From contig NZ_SNYS01000008.1 of the NCBI RefSeq assembly GCF_004363215.1, positions 1 to 64,000 of the forward strand: a stretch of 64,000 nucleotides of DNA, read 5' to 3'. The translations under genes were made by a program, and so were the position numbers. The notes beneath the pieces were generated by a model, which saw only the letters and a list, made by a program, of their open reading frames with translations, was not told where the DNA came from and searched no databases. Shown one piece after another: positions 34,822 through 43,961 of the stretch. Numbering within the stretch: position 1 is the first letter of the stretch; each line of letters opens with the position of its first letter. This stretch comes from Methanimicrococcus blatticola (lineage in GTDB: Archaea; Halobacteriota; Methanosarcinia; Methanosarcinales; Methanosarcinaceae).

Positions 34822-35991
34822 TTACGGTTTTTGAATGGATTCAATCACTTCAACCACGCGGTCCACTTCTTCTTTTTGAATGGTGAGCGGCGGAAGCAAA
34901 CGAATCACATTTCCGGCGGTGACGTTTAACAAAACACCTTTTTCAGCGGCGGCATCCATGAAATATCCGCATTCATGATTCAGTTCAATGCCGATCATCA
35001 AACCCATGCCGCGAATGCCGACAACATCGTCCCGCTTCATTTGTCCCAATTTCTCAAGGAAATATTGTCCCATTGCTGTTGAATTTTCAAGAAGTTTGTC
35101 TTCTTCAATGGTTTCAATAACGGCAAGAGATGCTGCGCAAACCAGCGGACTGCCGCCGAAAGTTGTGCCGTGTTCGCCTTTTTCAAAGGACAAACCGTCG
35201 CGAGCCGCGATTGCGCCCATCGGAAGACCGCCGCCGATTGCTTTGGCCATCGTCAAGATATCGGGCTGAACATGATAATGATCTTTGCAGAACCATTTTC
35301 CTGTGCGGCCGAATCCGGTTTGAACTTCGTCAAAGATGAGAATCAAATCATTTTTGTCACAGATTTCACGCACTTCTTTGAGGTATTCTTTGTTGGAAAT
35401 GTGAACGCCGCCTTCTCCTTGAATCGGTTCTAAGATGACACCGGCTGTATCGGCAGTAATCGCTTTTTCAATTGCCGACGCGTCGCCGTATTCCACAAAG
35501 GTCGCCGGTTTCACGAGCGGCACAAACGGGTCACGATATTTTATGTTGGCCGTTGCGCCGAGTGAACCGATGGTTCGGCCGTGGAAGGCATTATTTGTTG
35601 ATATGAAACTGTTTTTCTTGGTGTGCAGTTTCGCTAATTTCATGGCACCGTCATTGGCTTCCGCGCCGGAGTTGCAGAAGAACACTTTGGAGAGTCCCGT
35701 AATCTGCACCAATTTTTCGGCAACATTTGCCTGCGGAATGTTGTAATAATAATTCGAAATGTGAATCAGCTATTCTGCTTGTTCTTTGATGGCGTTGATG
35801 AGTTTTTGGTTAGAATATCCGGTTGCGTTGACGGCAATTCCCGAAAGGCAGTCGATATATTCTTTTCCGAAAATATCAATTAACGTTGAATTTTTGCCGC
35901 CCGTAAAGAGAAGCGGCTTGCGACCGTATGTCGGCATAACGTATTTGTTATCCTTTTCGACAACGGATTTATAAATTGATTCGGGGTCCAT
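34822..35991 (-). CDS. argD: Acetylornithine aminotransferase (ArgD) with one in-frame UAG
   Basis: ArgD transaminates N-acetylornithine in arginine synthesis. The gene is interrupted by one TAG at 35770-35772 (codon 74), but the frame is unbroken: INAIKEQAE-UAG-LIHISNYYYNIPQANV. At this site ArgD proteins normally have QA(x)KLIHTSN, so UAG replaces a Lys codon (AAG to TAG is one change). Everything else is intact: PTYGRKPLLFTGG, FFCNSGAEANDGAMKLAK, FDEVQTGFGRTGKWF and the PLP-Lys in TMAKAIGGGLPMGA. If read through, the protein has 389 residues, the normal length. The rest of the frame shows no decay, which supports read-through as pyrrolysine over pseudogenisation. ATG at 35991. Confidence 0.85.
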
Positions 35992-36051
35992 GTTTTCCCT
36001 CTTATGATTTTTAATTGAATGATTTTAATTGAATATTTTTGATTTTTTTGT

Positions 36052-36633
36052 TTAGTCTTTATCTTTAATTTCTTTTCCGATTGAGAAGGCTTTGCCAATC
36101 TCGTCGCCGACTTTGTAATAATTTCTGTCTGTCGGGGAATAAACAATCGGCTTCAGCTTTTGGATTTCAATGCTGTCTTTGTTGTCCAAAATGTCTTCTT
36201 CCGCTTTCACATCTATAATCTGGCCGATCAAAACGAAATGGGTTCCGAGATTCATTCTGTCAGTCAATTTGCATTCCAAATGCATCGGAAATTCCTTAAT
36301 GTACGGTGCGTTGACTTTTTCTGCGCGAACGGCAGTCAATCCGGCTTTCGCGATTTTATCTTCGTCTCTTCCGGAAGTGATGCCGAAATAATCCGCTTCT
36401 TTGGCATATTCTTCTGACGGAATGCAGACCGTGAATTCTCTTTTGGCCAGAATATTTTCATATGTGTATCTGGGCGGCTGAATCGCAACGGCAATGGAAG
36501 GCGGATTGGAATTGACAATGCCACCCCAGGCGGCGGTCATAACATTTGCGCGTTCATTTTTGTCATAAGTTGCAATGACCCATGTCGGGGTCGGAAATGC
36601 TGCTGTGGACGGGCCGAGAGATTTAAATGCCAT
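36052..36633 (-). CDS. Flavin reductase-like FMN-binding protein
   Basis: A 193-residue protein of the flavin reductase / flavoredoxin family with the split-barrel FMN fold: PTPTWVIATYDKNERANVMT, AWGGIVNSNPPSIAVAIQPP and REFTVCIPSEEYAKEADYFG. Such proteins bind FMN and serve as electron carriers or flavin reductases in anaerobes. The ATG follows AGGTGA. It is upstream of argD on the same strand (60 bp). No partner oxygenase is nearby, as expected for an anaerobe. Confidence 0.85.
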   Translation of the reverse strand: MAFKSLGPSTAAFPTPTWVIATYDKNERANVMTAAWGGIVNSNPPSIAVAIQPPRYTYENILAKREFTVCIPSEEYAKEADYFGITSGRDEDKIAKAGLTAVRAEKVNAPYIKEFPMHLECKLTDRMNLGTHFVLIGQIIDVKAEEDILDNKDSIEIQKLKPIVYSPTDRNYYKVGDEIGKAFSIGKEIKDKD

Positions 36634-36861
36634 ATTTTATTCACCTGTGATTGATTTTTAATTATCTGATCTTTTTAATGATTTGAATATTTCAGCATAA
36701 TACACTCCGGCTTATTAAATTAATGTATCACAAATGAAAAAAGAGCAAATAAAATCAAATAAAATCAAATAAAATCAAATCAGAACAAATAAGCGTAATT
36801 AAAAAGAATCTTTAAATATCTTAAAAACCACTTACAAACTCTCTTTTCAATTCAAAAAAGC

Positions 36862-36933
36862 GCCGTTGTGGCTTAGCGGTATAGCGGCTGATTCGTAATC
36901 AGCAGGCCGGGGGTTCAAGTCCCCCCAACGGCT
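36862..36933 (+). tRNA. tRNA-Thr (anticodon CGT)
   Basis: It folds into a clean cloverleaf: acceptor GCCGTTG / CAACGGC, D-arm with AGCGGTA, anticodon stem GCTGA / TCAGC with loop TTCGTAA (anticodon CGT), and T-arm GGGGG-TTCAAGT-CCCCC. The discriminator base is T, usual for archaeal tRNA-Thr. There is no encoded CCA and no intron. Confidence 0.95.
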
Positions 36934-37658
36934 TACCTTTTCATTTTTTTGTTTTTTGAAAAATTAAAGATTTCTCTCTTCTCTTATTGTTTTTCAATTA
37001 CAAACTAATATTCTTAAATCGCAGAATCCTGATCTGCATTACATTTTCAAACATCTCGTTTTTAAAAATAGGTTTTTAAAATAAAATTTATGGTCGCTCG
37101 GCCGGGGTTGAATTTAGCCGAACGACACCCTGTTGTTAACCAAACACTTTTCCGGTTTTTGAGTTAACAATAATGTTTATGATTGAGGGTTATATATGAT
37201 TTTTGATTGGTAGCAGAATTTTATAGAAAATTAAACATAAAATAAAGATTTTAACTGTTTTTAAATCGAAATCAATTGGCTTCTTATTTTTTTAAAATTA
37301 AAATTTGCAGAATAATCTTTAATGACAATTTCATTGACAATTTCATTGAGAATATTATTGAGAATTATTCTGCCGATTTAATGATAATTTAAAATTTGAG
37401 TTTTTAAAATTTGAGTTTAATCTTTAAATTTTGGCTTGTTTTTCCCATTCCGTTTTCAGGAACGTTTATATAGTCTGAATTATATTAGTAGTATTATTGT
37501 ATACGCATTTGTTATTATGATATCTTTTCATAATTTCGAATATGCGTATCCGCATTTTTATAAATGCGAAGGTATCGTAAAAATGAAATGAAAATTTCAA
37601 AAAACAATAAAATAAAGCCCAATCGCTCCTCTTCAAAGGAGCTCAAAAAGGTGATAAT
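36934..37658 (+). other. AT-rich region with a GC-rich hairpin, then the microprotein promoter
   Basis: At 37092-37129 a hairpin stands out in otherwise AT-rich DNA: GGTCGCTCGGC ... GCCGAACGACACC with one mismatch. GTTAAC occurs at 37135 and 37163. A TATA-like GGTTATATATG is at about 37188-37198. A second TATA (GTTTATATAG, about 37466-37475) should drive the 38-residue gene. A small hairpin GCTCCT-CTTCAA-AGGAGC (37625-37642) sits just before its Shine-Dalgarno site and could affect translation. Confidence 0.5.
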
Positions 37659-37775
37659 ATGTTTGAAGAAGACTTTTTTGAAGTTGAGGAACTTCAATTT
37701 GAAACAAGAAATGATGTCGGTGTCGAAAATCATTCGACATTCGATGTCAGCAAGTACTTCCGGGCGTTAAAATAA
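37659..37775 (+). CDS. 38-residue microprotein, member 1 of a paralogous pair
   Basis: The open frame begins with ATG after AAAGGTGATAAT, a near-perfect Shine-Dalgarno site, and ends TAA. The product starts MFEEDFFEVEELQFET and ends TFDVSKYFRALK. It is acidic at the N-terminus and basic at the C-terminus. The minus-strand gene at 37984-38100 encodes a protein of identical length with the same pattern (MFxExFF..EE ... DVxK(Y/F)(F/I)RAxK). Shared length, ends and Shine-Dalgarno sites argue strongly that both are translated. I do not know the family or the function. Confidence 0.65.
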   Translation: MFEEDFFEVEELQFETRNDVGVENHSTFDVSKYFRALK

Positions 37776-37804
37776 TGACCGCGAAAAAACAGAAAAAAGC
37801 AAAT

Positions 37805-37875
37805 TTCTTGTATTAATTGCATGGCACAATGCGCATCGCGCTTTCAATTGCTGTGCAATAATTTCTTTTTTTATT
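37805..37875 (+). terminator. Terminator between the two microprotein genes
   Basis: An imperfect inverted repeat TTGCATGGCACAAT ... AATTGCTGTGCAA (about 37816-37861) is followed by TTTCTTTTTTTATTTTTC, a convincing transcript end for the plus-strand microprotein gene. Confidence 0.55.
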
Positions 37876-37983
37876 TTTCTTATTTGTATTCTTTTTAATT
37901 TGTATTTTTATCTGTATTCTTTTACAATCAGATTCGTTTTTCAAAATTTTGAAAAAATAAAAAATCAGTCATTCAAAAGCGTT

Positions 37984-38100
37984 TCATTTAGACGCTCGAA
38001 TGAATTTGTCAACATCCAGCTCATAAGCTTGATTGGTGTTGATTAATTTTTGCGTTTTTGTATCGATTTCTTCGCTGTCGAAGAATTTTTCATCGAACAT
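37984..38100 (-). CDS. 38-residue microprotein, member 2 of a paralogous pair
   Basis: On the minus strand ATG follows ACAGGTGATTAAAA, and the frame ends TGA after 38 codons. The product starts MFDEKFFDSEEIDTKT and ends ELDVDKFIRASK. It aligns without gaps to the 38-residue product of the convergent gene at 37659. A TATA-like TTAAAGTATATAG lies about 110 bases upstream. I infer a small family of regulatory or structural microproteins duplicated in place; no known motif was seen. Confidence 0.65.
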   Translation of the reverse strand: MFDEKFFDSEEIDTKTQKLINTNQAYELDVDKFIRASK

Positions 38101-38333
38101 TTTTTAATCACCTGTTTTCGTTCAAATTGAACGTGGTGGTTTAAACCTGTCTTTTGTTTCTCAGACATTTTTAAAAACGAATTGGGGTGATATATATCTT
38201 CTCTACATATTCTATATACTTTAAAACGATAAAAATCAAAAATCGTCATAAAAAACGCAACGTAAGACGCTGTGAAAATCAGCTGTTAAAATTAGCTGTG
38301 AAAATTAGCTGTTAAAATAAGATTTAATTTAAA

Positions 38334-38408
38334 TGGGATAGCGCGGATTTGAACCGCAGTCCGAACGTCCCGAACGTCCGAGGATGGACCAAGCTACCCT
38401 ACTATCCC
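38334..38408 (-). tRNA. tRNA-Pro (anticodon CGG)
   Basis: The minus strand folds to acceptor GGGATAG / CTATCCC with discriminator A, anticodon stem GGACG / CGTTC with loop TTCGGGA (anticodon CGG), and T-arm GCGG-TTCAAAT-CCGC. No CCA is encoded. It is the second of two nearly identical tRNA-Pro genes and lies 65 bases behind the first. Confidence 0.92.
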
Positions 38409-38473
38409 ATGCTGAAATACAGAATTCGGATTTTTCGGGAATGATAAAAGAATTTGTTGATATTTTAATCTTA

Positions 38474-38548
38474 TGGGATAGCGCGGATTTGAACCGCGGT
38501 CCAAGCGTCCCAAACGCTCGAGGATGGACCAAGCTACCCTACTATCCC
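38474..38548 (-). tRNA. tRNA-Pro (anticodon TGG)
   Basis: The same framework as its neighbour with acceptor GGGATAG / CTATCCC. The anticodon loop is TTTGGGA (anticodon TGG) on a GAGCG/CGCTT stem. The pair arose by tandem duplication with changes concentrated in the anticodon arm. A minus-strand TATA box (CTATATAA, forward 38601-38608) fits a single promoter for both. Confidence 0.92.
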
Positions 38549-38694
38549 ATGTGGTTTTGTTTGTCCGCCGAAGCAGCGGAACATTAAAACACTTTTTGAT
38601 TTATATAGATTTTGATTTCCTTGTCGAATCCTGATATTGATTTTTTCATTTTTCAATACTCAGTCTTCTTTTCGATCCTGTTTCCTTTCCGGTT

Positions 38695-39252
38695 TCAGTC
38701 CTCTTTCCAGCGTTTGTAAACATGATTCTCAATGCCTGCCAAATCCAATGCGCGTCCGGCCATGATATTGTACAAATCATCAATCGTTTCCGGGCGGCTG
38801 TAAAATCCGGGGCTTGCGGGCATTATCGTGGCGCCCGTTTTTTTTGCGGTGACCATGTTTTCTAAATGAATCAAACTGAGAGGCGTTTCTCTGACCATTA
38901 AAATCAGTTTCCGCTCTTCTTTTAAACAGACATCAGCGGCGCGAACAAGCAAGTTGTCGGAAATGCCGTTTGCGACTTGCCCGAGAGTTTTCATACTGCA
39001 CGGCGCAATAATCATGCCGGCGGTTTTGTAAGATCCGCTGGCAATCGGTGCTGAAAAATCTTTTTCATCCCAAACGAAATCCGCCAGTTTCCGAATCTCT
39101 TTCGGATCGTAATTGGTTTCCGTTTGAATAATTTCTTCGGCGGCTTTTGTCATGATCAAATGCGTTTTGATGTCCGTTTCTTTTAAGATTTCAAGCAAAC
39201 GAATGCCGTAACCTGCTCCGGATGCCCCGCTGATCCCGATAATGAGCTCCAT
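38695..39252 (-). CDS. ubiX: Flavin prenyltransferase (UbiX/Pad1 family)
   Basis: UbiX joins dimethylallyl phosphate to FMN to make prenylated FMN, the cofactor of UbiD decarboxylases. The 185-residue protein has IGISGASGAGYGIRLLEIL for FMN binding, IIAPCSMKTLGQVANGISDN, and the C-terminal RKLILMVRETPLSLIHLENM and PASPGFYSRPETIDDL. ATG at 39252 follows AAGGGG; the frame is open upstream into the preceding gene but the family starts here. It lies 23 bases behind the LpdD-like gene. Confidence 0.92.
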   Translation of the reverse strand: MELIIGISGASGAGYGIRLLEILKETDIKTHLIMTKAAEEIIQTETNYDPKEIRKLADFVWDEKDFSAPIASGSYKTAGMIIAPCSMKTLGQVANGISDNLLVRAADVCLKEERKLILMVRETPLSLIHLENMVTAKKTGATIMPASPGFYSRPETIDDLYNIMAGRALDLAGIENHVYKRWKED

Positions 39253-39275
39253 ATTTTTCCCCTTTGTTCCTTTGT

Positions 39276-39623
39276 TTAATCTAAATTTTTCAAACAATTT
39301 TGAACCATTTCCGCGCACGTTTTATTGATTTCTTCAATTTCTTCGGCGGAAATATCATCTAAATGAATTCCGGCGGCAAACAAAACGGTTTTTTTCGTTT
39401 CTTTGCTGAGCGTTTTTGCGCCGTCAAGCGCGATTTTTTCTTCTTTATGGCCGGGTGCTGAGAGAACGGATGCTGTGATTCGTCCCGTTTCTTTGTCCGG
39501 GTAGGCCAAAGCGGCTGCGCCGATGTGCGCTTTTCCGCCGGTCAGCGTTACCAGTAAATCGCTGCCGACTTCTTTTCCTTCCAACAATAGTGTCAGGCGG
39601 CCGATGGTTTTAGATGTTTTCAT
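39276..39623 (-). CDS. Small protein, possibly LpdD-like partner of UbiX/UbiD
   Basis: A 115-residue protein with KTIGRLTLLLEGKEVGSDLL, LTGGKAHIGAAALAYPD and HKEEKIALDGAKTLSKETKK. The GGKAHIGAAALA pattern and the place right before ubiX fit the small LpdD-type proteins linked to prenylated-FMN decarboxylases, which may help deliver the cofactor. This assignment rests on pattern memory and context only. ATG start, TAA stop; cotranscribed with ubiX. Confidence 0.6.
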   Translation of the reverse strand: MKTSKTIGRLTLLLEGKEVGSDLLVTLTGGKAHIGAAALAYPDKETGRITASVLSAPGHKEEKIALDGAKTLSKETKKTVLFAAGIHLDDISAEEIEEINKTCAEMVQNCLKNLD

Positions 39624-39735
39624 TGAGAATCTCCGTTTTGTAAAATTGTAAAATTATTGATGATAATCTTTTATAAAAATAAAATGAAAAGACAACAATA
39701 AATATTTAATTCAATTTGATTGAAAAAATGGAAAA

Positions 39736-40587
39736 ATGATTTTTATGTCTCAACTTCCGATAACGGATAATCACATTCACATTGATATGAAACGCGGCCG
39801 CGGGTTAGCGGCAGTTTCTGATTTTCAAAATGCCGGCGGAACGCACATGTTTTTAGTCACGCTTCCGAGCTGTCACCTTGGGGTTTCCGTCAAAAAACCG
39901 GAAGATTACAAAATCGTTTTTGATCAAACGATTGAAACCGCCGCCAAAATCAATGAACTCGGCGTTACCGCTTTTCCCGTTTTAGGCATTCATCCGGTGG
40001 ATATTCTTTATCTTGCCGAAGAAAACGGCATTGATAAAGCCGTTGAAATCATGTGCGGCGGTTTTGATATTGCCGCCTCTTGCGTTCAAAAAGGCGAAGC
40101 AATCGCGCTCAAAAGCGGCCGTCCTCATTTTCCCGTCGCGCCTGAAATTCACGATGCTTCCAATCGTGTCATGAGTCACGTTTTTTCACTCGGCAAAGAA
40201 TTGAAGTGCGCCGTTCAGCTTCATGTTGAAGATATGACGCCTGAAAGCGTCGAAGACATTTCAAAAATTGCCAAGGCGGCAGGCATCAGCACCGAGAAAA
40301 TTGTCAATCATCACGCGACCCCGCTGGTTTCCGCCGCCGAAAAATTCGGCATCTTCCCAAGCATTCCCGCCGGCAAAGACAACATTGAAATCGCGCTTGA
40401 GCAAGGAAATCGTTTTTTAATGGAAACCGATTACGTTGACGACCCCGACAAGCCCGGTTTTGTTCTCGGCCCCAAAACCGTGCCGAAGAAAACGAAAAAA
40501 CTGATTGAAATTTATGGCGAAGAACCGTTTTGGAGAATTCATCAGGAAATCCCGAGCAAAATCTATGATGTTGAAATTGAACTTTAA
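39736..40587 (+). CDS. TatD-related metal-dependent hydrolase
   Basis: A 283-residue amidohydrolase-fold protein with the metal-binding HxH near the N-terminus (TDNHIHIDMKRGRGL). Further likely ligands are VLGIHPVDIL, VQLHVEDM, IVNHHATPLV and METDYVDDP, where the late Asp binds metal. It resembles the archaeal branch of TatD-like hydrolases; the substrate is unknown (nucleic acid or small molecule). The start is ATG 39736 or ATG 39745. It is followed by element copy C. Confidence 0.82.
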   Translation: MIFMSQLPITDNHIHIDMKRGRGLAAVSDFQNAGGTHMFLVTLPSCHLGVSVKKPEDYKIVFDQTIETAAKINELGVTAFPVLGIHPVDILYLAEENGIDKAVEIMCGGFDIAASCVQKGEAIALKSGRPHFPVAPEIHDASNRVMSHVFSLGKELKCAVQLHVEDMTPESVEDISKIAKAAGISTEKIVNHHATPLVSAAEKFGIFPSIPAGKDNIEIALEQGNRFLMETDYVDDPDKPGFVLGPKTVPKKTKKLIEIYGEEPFWRIHQEIPSKIYDVEIEL

Positions 40588-40619
40588 AAAACCTTCAATT
40601 AAATAAAATAAACCAAACC

Positions 40620-41110
40620 GAAACATCCGTTTTGATAATATTCGGCAAACCCGAACGCCGCTGAAACTCAAAAAAATATGAATTTTTGAATTTCACCGGC
40701 GTTCGCTCTTTTATTAAATTGTGAAAAAACGATGTTTAAGTTTAATCAATAAATGAAAAAAAAAGCAACCGCCTCCAACGACGCGTTTCACGAACGAAGT
40801 GAGTGAAAGAAGGAGTTGGAGATTCGTACTCATTCGTTGAATAAACAACAGAATCCGTTTACAACATAGATTAAACTCAGTCGGATTAAATTGTTTTATC
40901 AACGCAGAGGAATAAGCCGCAATTCTCAATTTCATTCGCTGTCGCTCACAAAATCTTGAATAGCGGTCGTATGTGAACTTTTCTTCTTTAAATTAAACCC
41001 AAACATCGCTTTCATTATCTTTTTTAAAACCCGAACGCCTTTTAAAATCAATAAAAAGATAATTTTTAGAATTTTAACGGCGTTCGCTTTTTTAATTTAA
41101 TTTGAAAAAA
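40620..41110. repeat. Dispersed structured intergenic element, copy C (rearranged or doubled)
   Basis: There are two module 1 hairpins: CGAACGCCG with CGGCGTTCG (40652-40705) and CGAACGCC with GGCGTTCG extended by TTTAAAAT / ATTTTAA (41032-41086). Between them is a module 2-like hairpin with arms CTCCAAC / GTTGGAG and TTTCAC / GTGAAA, followed by GATTCGTAC (about 40770-40835). A partial AGCGGTCGTA stretch follows near 40964. Module 3 and the GC-rich tail are missing. It looks like two partial copies side by side. Confidence 0.6.
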
Positions 41111-41278
41111 CGTTGTTTGTTGAATTAATCAAACTTAAAAACAAAAGAAGTAAAAAATCAAAATAATGAAACTGAAAATGAGAAATAAAAAATCGAAAAA
41201 AGAAAAATAAAAACCGAAAAGAAAAGAGATTGAAAAGCGAAATCCGCTTTTCATTCTTTATTCATTTCTTCGTTTACG

Positions 41279-42448
41279 TTATTTCTTTCCGCCTGAAAGT
41301 TTTTCCCGAAGGTCATCAAACGGTTTCTTGTCGATGCCTTGCTTCTTGTATTTGCGTGCTGTCAAAACATAGTAAATGGCAACGCCGAGCACAATCAAAA
41401 TCAAGATGCCGATGATTGCCGTTACCGGTGTCAAAATCGGGTCTTTTCCAACCTGAACTTCAACTTTTAACGCATCTGTTACTGTCTGGTGACCGTAATT
41501 GTCCTCATACAGAATTTCACTGTTAATTGCGTAAAGCTTGTCATAAATGACAGAATCTGCATCAACACTGATTTTGAAAGCGGCGACAACTTCTTCTCCG
41601 GGCGCGACTGTGCCGAGGTAAGATTGGTCGTCAGTCGTACTGAACGGTGTTGCTGTGCTCAAACGAACGAATGCGTTTTTAGCGGTTTCTTCACCATTGT
41701 TTTGATATGTCACATAAAGCATCCCATCATTCTTTGATGAGAGATTTTGTTCCACATTCACAATTTCGAACTTCGTTGCTTCTTTCACTTTAATCGTGAC
41801 AGGGATTTTCTGAGATACGTTTTCGTTGTACCAGTAAGAAGCGTTTAAGTTGCGGATTCCTGTAAACATGCCGCTGTTATTGACTGCATCCGCTTCATAA
41901 ATCACATTTCTTAAATGTTTGTAAGTCACGTTCAAAGTCAATTCATATTCGCCGGCAGGCACATCTTTTTGGATGTCAACATAGTAGTTAATCGGCATCG
42001 TGGTTGCGCCCTGTGTCATGCTTCCTGCTTCTTGGGGGCCGGTTTTAACCGTAATTCCCGAGATGTCAGACTCCAAAACTGCGGAAACGCCGACGGCGGT
42101 TAAGATTGTATTAATGTTTTGAACTTCCATGTTCTGAAGAGTTGCATTTAAACTTTCTTGGACTTTATCGTTTGATTTTTTCACTTCATTTTCTGTTTTG
42201 AATCCTTCAATAACGCCGTGATTTGAAAGCGTCACCGGAACTGTTGCCGTTTGGCCGCGTGAGTATTCGCCGGTGCCCTGGACGCTGGCGTGAATGTCCG
42301 GACCGCCGTAGAATGAGTAGTAGTTACTGCTTAAGCTGCCGTAATATGTTTGATTTGCTGCTGCACCCAAAGCCATCGGCGCAACCGCGCTGAAAGCTAA
42401 AATTGCCAAAACGGCAAAGGTCATGTATTTTTTAATATTTGTTGACAT
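41279..42448 (-). CDS. Secreted COG1361-type (S-layer/NEW3-like) protein with C-terminal anchor
   Basis: A 389-residue exported protein. A signal peptide spans MSTNIKKYMTFAVLAILAFS to about ALGAAA. The ectodomain has beta-rich segments (ATVPVTLSNHGVIEGF, LYVTYQNNGEETAKNAFVRL, APGEEVVAAFKISVDADSVI) typical of COG1361 / NPCBM-associated NEW3-like domains. One transmembrane helix (ILTPVTAIIGILILIVLGVA) and a basic tail end it. ATG at 42448 follows GTGATATTT. It is the third gene of the RND operon and a paralogue of the gene just upstream. Confidence 0.8.
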   Translation of the reverse strand: MSTNIKKYMTFAVLAILAFSAVAPMALGAAANQTYYGSLSSNYYSFYGGPDIHASVQGTGEYSRGQTATVPVTLSNHGVIEGFKTENEVKKSNDKVQESLNATLQNMEVQNINTILTAVGVSAVLESDISGITVKTGPQEAGSMTQGATTMPINYYVDIQKDVPAGEYELTLNVTYKHLRNVIYEADAVNNSGMFTGIRNLNASYWYNENVSQKIPVTIKVKEATKFEIVNVEQNLSSKNDGMLYVTYQNNGEETAKNAFVRLSTATPFSTTDDQSYLGTVAPGEEVVAAFKISVDADSVIYDKLYAINSEILYEDNYGHQTVTDALKVEVQVGKDPILTPVTAIIGILILIVLGVAIYYVLTARKYKKQGIDKKPFDDLREKLSGGKK

Positions 42449-42551
42449 AAATATCACAAGTTTTCCAATCATTTTTGAGAGATAATTTAGAGATTTTAGA
42501 GATAATTAAATTTTAGAGATAATTTAATTTTAAAGGTAATTTAAAATCACC

Positions 42552-43961
42552 TTAATCTTCCGATTCCGTTGAGTCTGTTTCCGAGTCGATTAAACCTGTT
42601 TCTGATTCATCCTCTTTCCCGTTCTTTTTCTTATTTTTCTTGGTGTAATCATAAACCAATGACGCGGCGACGAGAATTAAAACGCCGACTAAAGCGTTCT
42701 TAAACGTGAAAATCGTAAACGGATTCACCATCTTTATATCCAGTTTTACGCTGGGCGCAATTTGGAGTTTATCGTCTTCATCATAGTATCGAATGTCCGT
42801 GTTCACGCCGTACGCCTTTTCAATGGCGGTCGCGTGTGCAGAAATCGGGTATTCAATAACAACAGATTCTCCCGGCGCAACATCTCCCAATAATGCTTTG
42901 TTTCTCGCGGAACTGAGAGGATGCATCAAACTGAGTTTTGCTTCTGCGTCGTAAGCCGTTTCGTCTCCGATGTTTGTGTATGTGACGGAAACAGTTCTTG
43001 TTTTTCCGGCTGAAAGAGTTCCGTTAATTTCGGATGTTTCAAACACGGCACCGCTTTTTACATAAATCGGAATCTGCAAAACAACTTTACGCGGCTCATA
43101 TTCCTGAACATAAGAGTCGGAATACATGAATGTCGTAAAGCCGCCGTTTTCAGAAACGCCTGAACGGATCATTTTTGCGTTTGACGGATATTGGTAATCA
43201 ATCGTCATGTTCACAACATATTCGCCGGCCGGTGTATCCGGACTGATGCGAATCGGAACTTTTGCAACATTATATGAACCGCTGGGGATGGCTTGAATGT
43301 ACGTGTAATCTCCGCCCGTTTCAACTTCAATATACGGGCTGTCGCAAACAAATTTTACATTCAGATAGTTCGCAGTCGTACGTCCCGCTTCAATCTGCAT
43401 TTCTGCGGTTGCCAACGCATTTTGAGTCGTCATGTTGCTGTATTCTTGTGAATATGTCAGATAATCTTCCAATTTTATGACTGCAACGTCTTCCGTTTCT
43501 GCAAATACGTTGCCCGGGTCAGAGTCATTCAAGCTCAAATATTTTTTCATGACTTCCGATGACAAATTCGCAGGGACGATATATTCTTTGTAAACTAATT
43601 TCTCCAGCTCTCCTTTGTTCGCAATTGAAATTTGAACCGTTGCCGATTCGCCTTTGCCGAATTCATTGTTTCCGCGAAGGGATGCGGTGAGGTTGGGTTC
43701 GCCGTAGCCTGTGTAGTAGTCAAGCGTATCCGATGTCATCACCGGTGAGAAACTGTCAGCGACGGCGGGGCTGCAAAGGGAGAGTAAGACAAGCACCGCG
43801 GCAATCAAACAGCCGTATTTGAAAGACTGTTTTTTGCTTTGGCCGAGTTGATTTTCTTTCTGTGTATTCATAATGCCGTAGCCTCTTAATTGATCTTTAT
43901 TTGCCGGATGATTTTGAATTTCATTTTGAATCCCGTCTTGAATTCCATTTTTTATGCTCAT
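42552..43961 (-). CDS. Secreted COG1361-type protein, partner of the RND permease
   Basis: A 469-residue protein with an N-terminal polar leader (about 45 residues), a hydrophobic signal/anchor (YGCLIAAVLVLLSLCSPAVA), COG1361-type beta domains (ATVQISIANKGELEKLVYKE, RTVSVTYTNIGDETAYDAEA) and a C-terminal helix (FKNALVGVLILVAASLVYDY) with a charged tail. It shares its N-terminal ectodomain motif (TSDTLDYYTGYGEPNLTASL) with the downstream paralogue. Its ATG overlaps the permease stop (ATGA). It probably forms an extracellular part of the transporter. The Met at residue 31 is an alternative start. Confidence 0.8.
   Translation of the reverse strand: MSIKNGIQDGIQNEIQNHPANKDQLRGYGIMNTQKENQLGQSKKQSFKYGCLIAAVLVLLSLCSPAVADSFSPVMTSDTLDYYTGYGEPNLTASLRGNNEFGKGESATVQISIANKGELEKLVYKEYIVPANLSSEVMKKYLSLNDSDPGNVFAETEDVAVIKLEDYLTYSQEYSNMTTQNALATAEMQIEAGRTTANYLNVKFVCDSPYIEVETGGDYTYIQAIPSGSYNVAKVPIRISPDTPAGEYVVNMTIDYQYPSNAKMIRSGVSENGGFTTFMYSDSYVQEYEPRKVVLQIPIYVKSGAVFETSEINGTLSAGKTRTVSVTYTNIGDETAYDAEAKLSLMHPLSSARNKALLGDVAPGESVVIEYPISAHATAIEKAYGVNTDIRYYDEDDKLQIAPSVKLDIKMVNPFTIFTFKNALVGVLILVAASLVYDYTKKNKKKNGKEDESETGLIDSETDSTESED

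Noticed and set aside
34822-35991. argD as an ordinary nonsense pseudogene
   Set aside because: There is no other damage in 389 codons, the change is at a Lys site, and a second gene in the window shows the same UAG pattern; pseudogene status is still possible if pyl genes are absent.
36934-37460. Mobile element or integration site next to tRNA-Thr
   Set aside because: No integrase gene, no repeat of the tRNA 3' end downstream, only AT-rich sequence with one hairpin.
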